DNA of 64,000 bases from Ceratotherium simum simum (Eukaryota > Chordata > Mammalia > Perissodactyla > Rhinocerotidae): positions 13,337,772-13,401,771 of the forward strand of contig NW_004454166.1 of assembly GCF_000283155.1 (NCBI RefSeq), written 5' to 3'. The translations under genes and the position numbers were made by a program. Positions within the stretch are counted from its first letter, which is position 1. Each line of letters opens with the position of its first letter. Shown here in pieces: positions 1-10,618 of this stretch. The notes under the pieces are model-generated. The model saw only the letters and a program-made list of their open reading frames with translations, made no database searches and had not been told where the DNA came from.

Positions 1-236
1 CATGTGGCTGTCCAGTTTTCCCAACACCATATGTTGAAGAGACTTTGTTTTCTCCATTGTATGTTCTTGGCTCCTTTGTCGAAGATTAGCTGTCCATAGA
101 TGTGTGGGTTTATTTCTGGGCTTTCAATTCTATTCCATTGATCTGTGTGTCTGTTTTTGTGCCAGTACCACGCTGTTTTGGTCACTATAGCTTTGTAGTA
201 TATTTTGAAATCAGGGAGTGTGATACCTCCAGCTGT
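1..236 (-). mobile_element. L1 LINE fragment, ORF2 region, relatively young, runs off left edge
   Basis: Read on the minus strand this is an L1 ORF2 segment; the plus strand shows the familiar antisense blocks CCATTGATCTGTGTGTCTG and GCCAGTACCACGCTGTTTTG. Similarity to that part of L1 stops near 236. The next bases match a part of L1 that should lie more than 1 kb further along, so 236 is probably the 5' truncation point of a younger copy inserted into older L1. It carries no open frame of note and is not expected to be functional. Confidence 0.85.
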
Positions 237-442
237 GATTACTTTTTGACTTGGGTTATTTAGAAATGTGTTGCTTAATTTCCAAATATTTGGGAACTTT
301 TAAAGATATTCTTCTAATATTGATTTATAGTTTAACTTCATTATGGTCAAATTTCAGTTCTTAAATTTATTGAGGCATGTTTTATGGACCAGAACGTAGC
401 ATCTTGGTTAATGTTTCCTGTGCACTTGAAAAGAATATGTAT

Positions 443-803
443 CTTAATCTATTCAGGCTGTTATAACAAAACACCACAGACAGAGTGGCTTATAAATAAC
501 AGACATTTATTTCTCACAGTTCTGGAGGCTGGAAGTCCAAAATCAGGGTGCCTATATGGTTGGGTTCTTGTGAAGACCCTCTTCCAGGTTGCAGAACTCC
601 GACTTCTTGCTGTGTCCTCACATGGTGAAAGGAGCAAGGGAGACTTCTTAGGCCTCTTTTGTAAGTCAATAATCCCATTCATAAGAGCTCTGCCCTCATG
701 ACCTAATCACTTCCCAAAAGACTTACATTCTAATACTCTCACTTGGGTGGTTAGGATTTCAACATATGAATTTAGGGAGAACACAAACATTCAATCTATA
801 GCA
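443..803 (-). mobile_element. MLT1-type MaLR LTR nested in the L1M
   Basis: Its reverse complement matches MLT1 order: the right end (CATTCAATCTATAGCA) mirrors the MLT1 start, then CATATGTTGAAATCC-like, GGTGATTAGGTCATGAGG-like, and the left end CAGGCTGTTATAACAAAACA mirrors the MLT1 terminus. L1 sequence resumes on both sides (AAGAATATGTAT before, GGGTAGTGTATTCTTTAAATG after), proving insertion into L1. It is a solo LTR with no coding content. Confidence 0.85.
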
Positions 804-1443
804 GCCACTATTGGGTAGTGTATTCTTTAAATGTCATTTAGGTCAAGGTGATTGATAGTGTGTTCAGGTAGTCTATATCCTCATTGATTTTGTTTAGCTA
901 TTCTATCAACTATCGAGAGGATAGTATTGAAATCACCAATAGACTGTGGATTTGTCTATTTCTACTTTTATTACTATAAGTTTTGAGTTCATGTATTTTG
1001 AAGCTTTATTATTTGGTGTATACACATTTAGTATTGTTATATTCTTTTGTTGAATTGATCCCTTTATCCTTATGAAATGTCCCTTTTTTCTCCCTGATAA
1101 TAATCCTTGTTCTAAAGTCTACTTTGTCTGATATTAATATAGCCATTCCAGCTTTCTTTAGATTAGTATTTTCAGATTACATCTTTTCCATTATTTTACT
1201 TTTAACCTGTGTCTTTGTATTTAAACTTTTTTGGGTTAAACAGTGCAAAATTGCTTCTTACTTTTTTTTTTATAATGAAACAATCTCTGCCTTTTAATTG
1301 GGTATTTAGATCATTAATGTTTAATGTAATTATCAATGGTTTGGTGTAAATCTACTATCTTCATATTTGTTTTCTATTTAAACCATATGTTTTTCTTTAT
1401 TTTTCCTCTTTTCTTTCCTTGTTTTAGATTAATTGATTATTTT

Positions 1444-1737
1444 TTTTTTTGGTGAGGAAGATCAGCCCTGAGCTAACATCCGTGCTAATCCTCCTCTTTT
1501 TTTGCTGAGGAAGACCGGCTCTGAGCTAACATCTATTGCCAATCCTCCTCCTTTTTTTTCCCCCAAAGCCCCAGTACATAGTTGTATGTCATAGTCGCAC
1601 ATCCTTCTAGTTACTGTATGTGGGACGCAGCCCCAGCATGGCCAGAGAAGTGGTGCGTCAGTGTGCGTCTGGGATCCGAACCCAGGCCGCCAGTAGCGGA
1701 GCGCGCACACTTAACTGCTAAGCCACGGGGCCGGCCC
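1444..1737 (-). mobile_element. ERE SINE (equine repetitive element)
   Basis: The right end CACGGGGCCGGCCC is the reverse complement of the ERE head, with the tRNA-like promoter boxes inside it. The left part has the duplicated GAGGAAGAYYRGCYCTGAGCTAACATC tail blocks. A TAATTGATnATTTT-type target duplication flanks it (about 1430-1443 and 1738-1750), inside the old L1M. ERE SINEs are tRNA-derived, RNA polymerase III transcribed and mobilised by L1; they are restricted to perissodactyls. Confidence 0.93.
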
Positions 1738-2158
1738 TAATTGATATTTTTGTAATTCTATTTTATCTTCTGTATTGGCTATATATTTTGCTTTAATATT
1801 TTTGTGTGTGATTACTCTAGTGTTTGTAACATATATTTTTAACTTATCACATTCTACTTTCAAATAATAATATACCACTTCACAAATAACGTAAAATCTT
1901 AGAGCCCTATACTACCAATTACCCCTCCCAATCTTTGCACTATTGTTGTCATTCATTTTATTTTTGTGTGTGATACAAACTCCATACTGCATTGTTATTA
2001 TTTTTCTATAAATAGTCAATTTTTTAAAGAGATTATTAAAATGAGAAAAATTTCTTTTATATTTATCCAAGTTTCTCATTTCTGTCATTCTTCATTCCTG
2101 TGTATGGATCCAATTTCCATCTAATATGCATTCTTTCCACTTTAAAAACTTCCTTTAG

Positions 2159-2423
2159 GGGCCAGCCCAGTGGCACAACTGTTTAAGTGTGCGTGCTCTG
2201 CTGTGGCAGCCCGGGGTTCGCCAGTTCAGATCCCGGGCGCACACCAACGCACTGCTTGTCAAGCTATGCTGTGGCAGCGTCTCATATAAAGTGGAGGAAG
2301 ATGGGCACAGATGTTAGCCCAGGGCCAGTCTTCCTCAGCAAAAAAAAAAAAGGGGGGGGGGGAGGATTGGCAGATGTTAGCACAGGGCTGATGTCCTCAC
2401 ACAAAAAAATAAATAAATAAAAT
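2159..2423 (+). mobile_element. ERE SINE with exact 15-bp target duplication
   Basis: It begins GGGCCAGCCCAGTGGC and contains a box-B-like AGTTCAGATCCC and AGATGTTAGCCCAGGGCC. AAAAACTTCCTTTAG occurs at 2144-2158 and again at 2424-2438, an exact target-site duplication. The interior has an A12 run (2340-2351) followed directly by a G11 run (2352-2362), which is prone to slippage. Confidence 0.94.
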
Positions 2424-4158
2424 AAAAACTTCCTTTAGCATTTCCCATATTGCAGGTTGGCTGACAATGAATTCTGTTAGCTTTTGTTTGTCTGAAAACT
2501 ATTCACCTTCATTTTTGAAAGATATTTTCAACAGTAAAGAATTCCAGATTGGCCTTTTTTCCCCAATAACTTTAAAGATTGAATTTCATTATCTTTTCCC
2601 TTCATAATTTCTGAGAAATATCAGTCATATCTTTTATCCTTTGTATGAAATATGGCTTCTTTCTATGGCTACTTTTAAGATTTTCTCTTTATTACTGGTT
2701 TTTAGCAACTTGAATATGATGTGCCTTGGCCTGGTTTTCTTTATGTTTATTCTGCTTGGGGTTCATTGAATTTTGTTAATCTGTAGGATTATAGTTTTCA
2801 TCAAATTTGACAAAAATTTGGTCTTTATTCCTCAAATAAATTTTCTTCCCATTTTTCCTCTCCTGTCTTTTTGGGATTCCAGTTACATGTGTCTTATATC
2901 AGGTATCACTGAGGCTCTGTTCATTTTTTTTTCTAGGCTTTTTATTGCTATGCTTTATTTTGGATAGTTTTTATTGCTATGTTTTCAAGTTCACTATTCT
3001 TTTTTTCTAGAGTGTCTAATCTACTCTTCAACCCATTCAGTAAATTTTTTTCATTTTAAACATTGTATTTTTTATCTCTAGAAATTTCTTTTGTGTCTTT
3101 TATATATTATCCATTTCTCTTTCCATCATAGTCATTTTCCTCTACCTTCTTGAAAATATGGAACATATTTATCCTAGCTGTTTTAACTTCATTGCATAAT
3201 CTCTGACATTTCTAGATTAGGTCCTGTTGGTTGATTTTTCTCCTAGTTATGGGTCATATATTTCTACATCTTGGCATACTTAGTAATTTTTTTTTTGGAT
3301 GCCAGACATTGCAGGTTTTTTGTTGTTGGTTCTTGGATTTTGTTTTATTCCTTTAAATAGTGTTAACAGTTAAGTTACATGGAATCAGTTGGTATTCCAT
3401 TCCAAGCTTCATTTGGAGCCTTAATTTTATGATTTTTAATGGTGTGTCTAGAACAACATTTCGTCTAGGGCTAATTTGGCGCCACTACTAAGGCAATATC
3501 TTTCTGAGTATACTACCCAAAGGGCCATGTATATAAGGCCTTTCCACTCTGTCTAGTGGGAACAAACTATTCAACAACTCTCTGTGATCTCCAGGAATTA
3601 TTATTCCTATTCCTTTCCAGTGATTCCTTTCCTGGCTTTGGGTAATTTTCTCTTAGGAATGCCAGATCAATACTCAGCCCAAGAACTAAGGCAACCCCTC
3701 TGCAGATCTTTGGTGCTCACTCTCTATGCAGCTCCCTTCTCTATGGTGCTCTACTCAGCAAATTCTACCTACCTTGTTCTCTTAGACCCCTCAACTCAGT
3801 GAGAACTCCAGGCTCTGTTTGGGTTTGGCCTCCAGTCAGTTAGCTAGTGCAATAATAGGATTACCTTTTTTGTTATCCTCCTCTAAGAGAATACAGTCCT
3901 GCACTGCCTATTGTCCAATGTCAGAAAATCGCTGTTTCATATATATTGTCTGATTTCCTAGTTGTTTAAGGTAGAAGGGCAAATCTAGTGTCTCTTGCTG
4001 CTTCTTGGTTGGAAGCAAAAGTCGCTCTTCAATTTTTAAACTTTGTTTTATCATCACGTTAAACTTTCTTCCTCTTCCTTACCCCAATTCAGCTTGGCTA
4101 CTGTCTCCCTCGTCCTATAAAGATATGCCATTTTTTTGAGTAAAGAAACCCCCATTTT

Positions 4159-4413
4159 GGGGCTGGACTGGTGGCATAGTGGTTAAGTTCGCATGTTCCA
4201 CTTTGGCAGCCCAGGGTTTGCCGGTTCATATCCTGTGCCCAGACCTACACACTGCTCATCAAGCCATCCTGAGGCAGCGTCCCATGTAGAAGAACTAGAA
4301 AGACCTACAACTATGACCTACAACTAACTACTGGGGCTTTGGGAGGAAAAAAAAGGAGGAAGATTGGCAACAGATGTTAGCTCAGGGCCAATCTTCCTCA
4401 AAAAAAACAAAAA
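4159..4413 (+). mobile_element. ERE SINE, more diverged copy
   Basis: The head is GGGGCTGGACTGGTGGCATAGTGGTTAAG and the tail includes CAACAGATGTTAGCTCAGGGCCAATCTTCCTC. Several CpGs have decayed, so it is older than the copies at 9718 and 10363. Target duplication is not clear (CCCCATTTT before, CCCCATTTA after). Confidence 0.9.
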
Positions 4414-4629
4414 ACCCCACCAAAACCCCATTTAATTCATCTAAAGTTCACAAGCTCTGTTTTAGCCACACATACTTGTCTGAAAAGTATTTTTTAATTC
4501 TCAAGATGAGAAACATAACCACAACATCTCAGCTATGATGACATATTTTTCTGGATATTCTCTTTTCTCTGCACCATTCCCATATTGATCCACGAGCTAG
4601 TAGATTGGACTTAATGCTCCTTGTATCAC

Positions 4630-5130
4630 TCCACCTTTCTCTCCTTCACTAACTCCAGTTACACTGGCCTTTCTGTTCCTCAGACACACTCATCTTTCTT
4701 GTGACTTAGGGCCTTTGCACGTGCTGTCTCCTCTATCTGGATGCTCTGTCCTGAGATATCTGACACCTTCATATTAGTTAACCTTCGGGTCAAATATTGC
4801 TCCTTCAAAGAGTCTTCTTTTGCATTGTAATCTAAATTGTCTCTCTGCTCCTCTGTATCCCTTCCATTCCACTCTTTATCACAACAACCTCCTTTATTTG
4901 TTCCCTAACACTTACCACCATATAATATTTTACTGTAGATTTATTTGGTTACCTTGCTTATTTGCTAGTCTCTCACTCTTCCCCATCCCTACCCCACACC
5001 TGGAATGTGTGTTCCATGAGAGCAGGAGTTAGACTATCTCATTCACTCTGGTATTCCCAGTTCACGACACTTAATAGGTACTCAATTTTTGGTTGAATGA
5101 ATGATTAAATAAACAAATGAATGAATTCAT
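4630..5130 (+). mobile_element. L2 LINE 3' end
   Basis: It has the L2 order GGGCCTTTGCACGTGCTGTC, CTGGATGCTCTGTCC, then CTTATCACAACAAC, then GTGTTCCATGAGAGCAGG, ending in GGTACTCAATTTTTGGTTGAATGAATGA. L2 is a CR1-clade LINE inactive since early mammals. Short frames here are chance. Confidence 0.85.
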
Positions 5131-6782
5131 GTAACTTTCTTCAAAATACCAAAAGAATTTATATACTAGGAGTCATGTACAGGCTAGACCATGGTGCTCA
5201 GATGAATACTTTAAAACTTCCTTTTTGGTTAGAATAAAGAATGTGAAAACTTCTATCATGTAAGTATTTCTCTGAAAAAAAAATCAGCCTCCAAGAAAAA
5301 TAATTTTTGTGTCATACATAATTGCTTCTTAAATTACTTCTAAATAATTTTCTTATGTGTCATACACAATTACTTCTTAAATTCAGAATTCAGGAAAATG
5401 CCAATCTACTTCATTTATAAAAATTTATTTATAGAGCAAAAAGAAGAAACACAGACAACAACTGGATAGAAAATATAATGGAAAAATGATCCCATTTTCA
5501 ATGGCAACATGAAAAATAACATATCTGGTGATAAACAACAAAATTTTTAAAATATATATGAAGAAATCTTCAAAACACAATTAAGGGACGCAAAAGTTAA
5601 GCTGAATAAATGCCTGTTCTTGGAAAGGGTTACTCAATGTTATCAGATTCCCATTCTCCCTAAATTAATCTATAAATTTAAAGTAATGCCAAAAGAAACA
5701 CTAAAGATTTCTCAAATGTATAAGGAAAAATAAATCTGTCAGAGTAGAGAGAAAGATTCTGAAAAAAGAATAATAATAATTCCACCAATAATCCGTGACT
5801 AGCTCTCTACATATTAAGATATATTATAAAGCTATCTTAATCAAAAGTATACAGTGCTGAGGCAAACTTAGACAATGAACAGATCAATGAAAAAGGAGAG
5901 TCTAGAAATACACCCAAATACATATGGAAACTTAGTGTGTCATAAAGACACCATTTCATTTTAGTAAAGAAATGATTAATTAATTAATGCATGGTGTTAG
6001 GACAAATGGGATGCCATCTGAAAAAAATATTTTTAAAAAGTTGGATCCCTGCTTTACTCCTTAAACCACTATAAATTCCAGCTGGATCAAGGATTTAAAT
6101 GCAAAAAACCCCTGTAAACGTTAATAAAAGAATCACCAGAGAATTTTTAATAATCTTAGAGCGTTTGGAAGCATGGCACAAAATTGAGATGCTATTAAAA
6201 AGAATGGTACACTTGATTATTAAAATGTTGTAAATTTTCTTATTAAAACACCATGAGAAAAGTCAAAAGTCACTTTGGAAAAACTATATATATATATATT
6301 TTTTTTTTTTCCCACAAAAATGGGGCTAATGTCAAAGTAAGAGAACTCAGGAATTAGTAAGAAAAGGGCCAACAGCCAAATAGAAAAATGACCAAAGTGC
6401 ATAAACAGGCAGTTCACAGAAAAAGAAATCAAAATAGCTTTGAAACATTAAAAAATATTCAAGACTTGCCATAGTAAGAAAAATCTGAATTAAAATTGCA
6501 ACAAGATGCCTACCAGATTGACAAAAAGTCTAAAAAATTTAGTAACACATATTTTCAGCAATGGTGAGAAAAGATGGAAACTCGTGTTTTGGGTAGGAGG
6601 GTAAATTGGAGAGCAATTTGGCATTATCTACTAGAATTTTAAATGTTTGTAGCTTTTGACCCAGTTATCCCACTTCTAGGCATTGATCGCTTCAGTGGTA
6701 CTGGCACCTATACAGAGGCATGTGTCTACAAGGGTATCAGCCTTGCTTGGACTTGCAAAATTGGAAAGGACCTAATGTACAT

Positions 6783-7197
6783 TGAAGCGCTCCACCTAGA
6801 TCCCTTTTTCTGGGCCGGAACATCCATCTCCAGCCACTCTAAATTGGCTGCTGATGTCTTACAGCTGCATCCTTCTCCAGAGAATGATCCTCAACTGACA
6901 AGGACCCTTCTCACCTGGAAATGGCTGGGAGGTTACCTGTGGATTTTGCTCAAAGCCAACGTCTGACATCTATGGTGGGGCAACACCATTTCCTGGTGCC
7001 GTGCATGCTCCAGAACTCCCTATGGGCTCAGGCTGAGGTTAGACTTGACTAAAACCACATCTTTACTTAGCTGCTTCCTCAGCCCTGTCTTTTCTCCCTT
7101 GCTTCTCTATAGGTTTCCTTTGAAAGCGCTTCTCAAGAAATCACTTGCACAAGAATCCCCATCTTGGGCTCTGCTTCTAGAGAATCCAGTCTAAGAA
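6783..7197. mobile_element. Unidentified insert of about 415 bp inside L1M
   Basis: Left L1 sequence (AAAGGACCTAATGTACATT) and right L1 sequence (AACAGGAGACTGATTAAAG) are adjacent in a normal L1, so this block was inserted. Size and the 3' sequence GGGCTCTGCTTCTAGAGAATCC suggest an old solo LTR or a non-autonomous element. I could not name the family. A 107-codon frame at 6643-6966 crosses the L1/insert boundary and is not a gene. Confidence 0.5.
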
Positions 7198-7364
7198 ACC
7201 CACTAACAGGAGACTGATTAAAGAAATTATAGTCTTCCATATAATGGGGCACTACCTAGACATTAAGAGGAGAGACACAACGGCTCTTTATTTTCTGGTA
7301 TGGAGTGATCTCCAAAATAGAGTGCAAAAAGCAAGTTGCAAATAAGTATGTATAATATACTACC

Positions 7365-7799
7365 TAGGGGTCTAGTGGTTAAGATTAAGCACTCTCGCTG
7401 CAGCAGTCTGGGTTAGTTTCCTGGTCAGGGAACCACACCACCCATCTGTCGGTTGTCATACTGTGACAGCTGCGTGTTGCTGTGATGCTGAAAGCTATGC
7501 CACTATGTGATGCTGAAAGCTATGCCAAAGCTATGTCTTTGAAAACTATTTCAAAGACCAGCTGGGTCACCCATGGTGGACAGGTTTCACTGGAGCTTCC
7601 AAACTAAGACAGACTAGGAAGAAGGACCTGGCCACCCACTTCCAAAAACATTGGCCATGAAAACCCTAGGAATGACAGCAGAGCATTGTCTGATAGAGCA
7701 CTGGAGGGGGAAAGGATGCCTCAAAAAGACCAGACAGGGATCCACTGTGCTATACACAGGGTCGCCAGGAGTCAGAATCAACTCCACAGCACTAACAAC
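7365..7799 (+). mobile_element. Composite SINE: ERE-like tRNA head with RTE-like 3' part
   Basis: The head (GTCTAGTGGTTAAGATTAAGC, then TTTCCTGGTCAGGGAACCAC) is ERE-like. The body (GACTAAGACAGACTAGGAAG, TTGGCCATGAAAACCC, GTCGCCAGGAGTCAGAATC) resembles the 3' end of RTE/BovB-clade LINEs. AATATACTACC (7354-7364) and AATATACTATC (7800-7810) are a target duplication within L1M. A 25-bp internal tandem duplication lies at about 7481-7527. The family name is not certain. Confidence 0.75.
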
Positions 7800-8049
7800 A
7801 ATATACTATCATTTGTGTTAATACAGACAATTTACAAGTATGTTCGAATATGCATAGACTGTCTCTGTAAGTATAGCCAAGAAATAAATAATAGCATTTG
7901 CTTGGTGCCAAGGGGAGTTTAATTGGGGTCTGTGAGATGGAAGGGAGGAAGAGAGAGTGAACTTTGCGCTATATGCTCTTTTCTACCTTTTTAATATTCC
8001 ACCACGTAAATAAATTGCCTATTAAATTATATTATGTCAACAATTTTAA

Positions 8050-8924
8050 AGTAAAAGCCATTAGTACTATCCAATAACTTAGATTTAGGAGAATGTTACT
8101 TATCAAAAGTCTTCTCTCTTGCCCTGAGGAATAGATTGCATTTTAAAAAATTAGCGTGTCAGTACTCCAACTGGAAACATATGTTTTTGAAGTCCTTGGA
8201 GAATGCTTAAAAAATTATCTAATTATCTGAATCTTAAGGATTCTCTCTGCAATTTTGTTAAATTACTTAGTAAACACTTCCCTTATAGGTAATGCCATGG
8301 TAACTTCCAACTGGCCCTTTCTAAATGATAACAAATTGCTGAGTATCTTCATTCCAATGAATGTGCTTTTTCTGAACTTGAACTTAATTACCATTCATTT
8401 TACTGCATTAATTATGATAGATTTCCTGCCTCCTTCATGTCTGTAGACATCACACCATTATTAGTTATATTTGGTCTTTGGATACAAATTATACACACAG
8501 ATCTGCTGTGAATTGTACATTATATTAAAGATCAAACATGCTGGACTTAGGGCTTAAACACAGAAGTAATGACAATGCGCATTCCTGAAACTTGAGACTG
8601 CACATCATCTCTGCCTCATAAAACAGAGGTCATGACTATATGAAAAACTTGTTGCAGCTGAAACATGATAGGAGATATCTCATGCCTCTCTCTCTGTCCA
8701 TCCCTGAGACCAGGGTGTACAACAACCAAAAAACTGGCCTTCACCCTTCACCTGCGTGGGTGCTGCTGTTGGAGGCAGACAAAGTACTCTTCCAAAGTGC
8801 TTCACCCTACCGGCTCCCCTCCCCACCCCTCCCCCCTGCCGCATTTGCATATCCACTCAGAGATGGCACAGGAAACCAGGGCAGGGAGGCTGGGGTGAAT
8901 GCATCTTGTGGGAGTGGCCATTTG
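8050..8924. other. No recognised gene or repeat
   Basis: Mixed-composition sequence, AT-rich until about 8640 and then GC-richer with a pyrimidine-rich patch near 8810-8840. Three overlapping frames of 62-126 codons at 8640-9020 share no recognisable motif and run into the L2 at 8925, so I treat them as chance. Confidence 0.4.
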
Positions 8925-9115
8925 TTCTTCCATTTGTTCAATAAACATTTAATGAATCCTTATTCCGTGCTAGGCTCTGTTCCTAAGGTCTGGGCACACA
9001 GTGGTGAATATGGCACCTAGCCTCATGGAGACTTACTCTGAGGCAAGACAGTAAGCAAACGAGAGTCAGACAGTAAGCAAATGTTCTTTTCATGTACAAA
9101 AAGGAAAGGGAAAAA
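8925..9115 (-). mobile_element. L2 LINE 3' end
   Basis: The plus strand reads TTCAATAAACATTTAATGAA, CGTGCTAGGCTCTGTTCC and CAGTGGTGAATATGGCACC, the reverse complement of the L2 3' terminus, followed by the AGACAGTAAGCAAA block. Confidence 0.75.
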
Positions 9116-9139
9116 CAATGTGTGTGTGTATAAAATGTA

Positions 9140-10255
9140 ACATTATATGTATATATTACATATATACATAGATTTATATTATTTGACTACACAAAATTTT
9201 AAAATTCTGTGCACTAGAAATAGCACAAGCAAAATTGAAAGGCTAAAGACAGCTCGATTGTGGCATGTATGGCAGAAAAAGAGTGCGTCGCTCTTAAAAA
9301 TCAGTAACAGAAAGACAAATAGCACAATAGAAAAATGGATGAAAGGCATGAACAAACAATTCACAATGAACGAACACATTAAATCAACCAGGAGATACCA
9401 TTTTCACCCATTAAACTAGCAAAAATGTTTTTAATTGTAGGACCTCATGAGGCAAGAATGAAGTTGAAAAGGCTCTCCCACACAGCTGTTAGTGGTCCCT
9501 CCTTTCTGGTACCTGTCTGGTGGACAATTAGTCTATATAAATCAAAAGTTTATGTTACCTGACTCTGTAATATCACTTTTCAGAATTTTATCTTGAGAGA
9601 ATAATCAGAGAGATAAATAAAGATTTTTATACAAGGATGTTTATTGTCGTGTTATTGGTAATCATCAAAAATTATAAACAACCCACTTCAAAATTAGATG
9701 TTTAAATTCATTAAAGAGGGCCGGCCCCGTGGCTTAGCGGTTAAGTGCGCGTGCTCAGCTACTGGCGGCCGGGGGTTCGCATCCCGGGCACTCACCGACG
9801 CACCGCTTCTCCGGCCATGCTGAGGCCGCGTCCCACATACAGTAACTAGAAGGGTGTGCAACTATGACATACAACTATCTACTGAGGCTTTGGGGGAGAA
9901 AAAAAGGAGGAGGATTGGCAATAGATGTTAGCTCAGAGCCGGTCTTCCTCAGCAAAAAAAAAAAAAAAATTCATTAAAGAAATTATAGAGTGGAATATTA
10001 GTCCACCATTAAAATTCATGTTTTCAAAGAATAAGGATATGAGAAAATACTTAAGGTATATTATTAAGTGGAGAAAGCAGGAAAGCACAATAGGAACTCA
10101 AATGGGTTAGTCATGTGCGCTTAGAAAGGAATAAGTCAAAACAATGAGTGCTTATTTCTAAGTGGTGGAATAAGGAGTGATTTTTATTTCCATTTTATTT
10201 TTTCCCTGTGTTTTCTAATCTTAACAGTAAGCAAACATTACTTTTATAAATACGT
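9140..10255 (+). mobile_element. Old L1M LINE, ORF2 C-terminal end, split by an ERE
   Basis: Blocks in L1 order: ATAGAAAAATGGATGAAAGGCATGAACAAACA, GGAGATACCATTTTCACCCATTAAACTAGC, GGATGTTTATTGTCGTGTTATTGG, and after the ERE, GTGGAATATTAGTCCACC and TATTAAGTGGAGAAAGCAGG. No frame remains open for long. Confidence 0.75.
9718..9966 (+). mobile_element. Young ERE SINE with exact 14-bp target duplication
   Basis: It has a near-consensus head GGGCCGGCCCCGTGGCTTAGCGGTTAAG with many intact CpGs, then TGCAACTATGACATACAACTATCTACTG, AGATGTTAGCTCAGAGCCGG and a pure A tail. AAATTCATTAAAGA flanks it at 9704-9717 and 9967-9980 without mismatch. Low divergence and the exact duplication mark it as among the most recent insertions in the window. 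Confidence 0.96.
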
Positions 10256-10362
10256 TGAAAGATTATATCAAATGGGAGGGAAGAGATATAAATATCACCC
10301 AATTCATTCTGTGCCCAATCCAAATATTTACAGATGACTGTGTTTTAAATGACATTTGTTCA

Positions 10363-10602
10363 GGGGCCGGCCCGGTGGCGCAAGCGGTTAAGTGTGCGCG
10401 CTCTGCTGCGCGGCCCGGGTTCGCCGGTTCGGATCCTGGGCGTGCACCGACGCACTGCTTGGCAAGCCATGCTGTGGCGGCGTCCCATATAAAGTAGAGG
10501 AAGATGGGCACAGATGTTAGCCCAGGGCCAGGCTTCCTCAGCAAAAAGAGGAGGATTGGCAGATGTTAGCACAGGGCTGATCTCCTCACACACACAAAAA
10601 AG
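10363..10602 (+). mobile_element. Young ERE SINE
   Basis: Head GGGGCCGGCCCGGTGGCGCAAGCGG, box-B-like GGTTCGGATCC, then the CCCATATAAAGTAGAGGAAGATGGG branch shared with the copies at 2159 and 24998. The target duplication AAATGACATTTGTTCA (10347-10362) matches 10603-10618 at 14 of 16 positions. Confidence 0.95.
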
Positions 10603-10618
10603 AAATGATGTTTGTTCA

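Larger units (their letters stand above)
237..4035 (-). mobile_element. Old L1M LINE, ORF2 N-terminal side, ORF1 and 5' UTR, heavily decayed
   Basis: The plus strand reads as a continuous antisense L1M: ORF2 blocks (TTTAATTTCCAAATATTTGG, TGCACTTGAAAAGAATATGT, CTACTTTGTCTGATATTAAT), then ORF1-side blocks (ATGATGTGCCTTGGCCTGG, GAGGCTCTGTTCATTTTTTT), then 5' UTR-like sequence to about 4035. It is broken by an MLT1 at 443-803 and EREs at 1444-1737 and 2159-2423. Stops occur in every frame, so it is a fossil. The exact right boundary is uncertain by about 200 bp. Confidence 0.75.
5400..8050 (+). mobile_element. Old L1M LINE, ORF2 C-terminal region and 3' UTR, in three pieces
   Basis: Plus-strand L1 ORF2 blocks include GCTATCTTAATCAAAAGTAT, AAAGGGCCAACAGCCAAATAG and TGACCCAGTTATCCCACTTCTAGG. 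The copy is interrupted at about 6783-7197 and 7365-7799. Between and after these it continues in order: AGACTGATTAAAGAAATTATAG, GTATGGAGTGATCTCCAAAAT, then TTTCTACCTTTTTAATATTC. All frames are broken. Confidence 0.75.

Noticed and set aside
9718..9790. tRNA gene suggested by box A and box B motifs
   Set aside because: The motifs are the RNA polymerase III promoter of the ERE SINE head; no cloverleaf or proper acceptor stem is complete, and the same head recurs in the other ERE copies.
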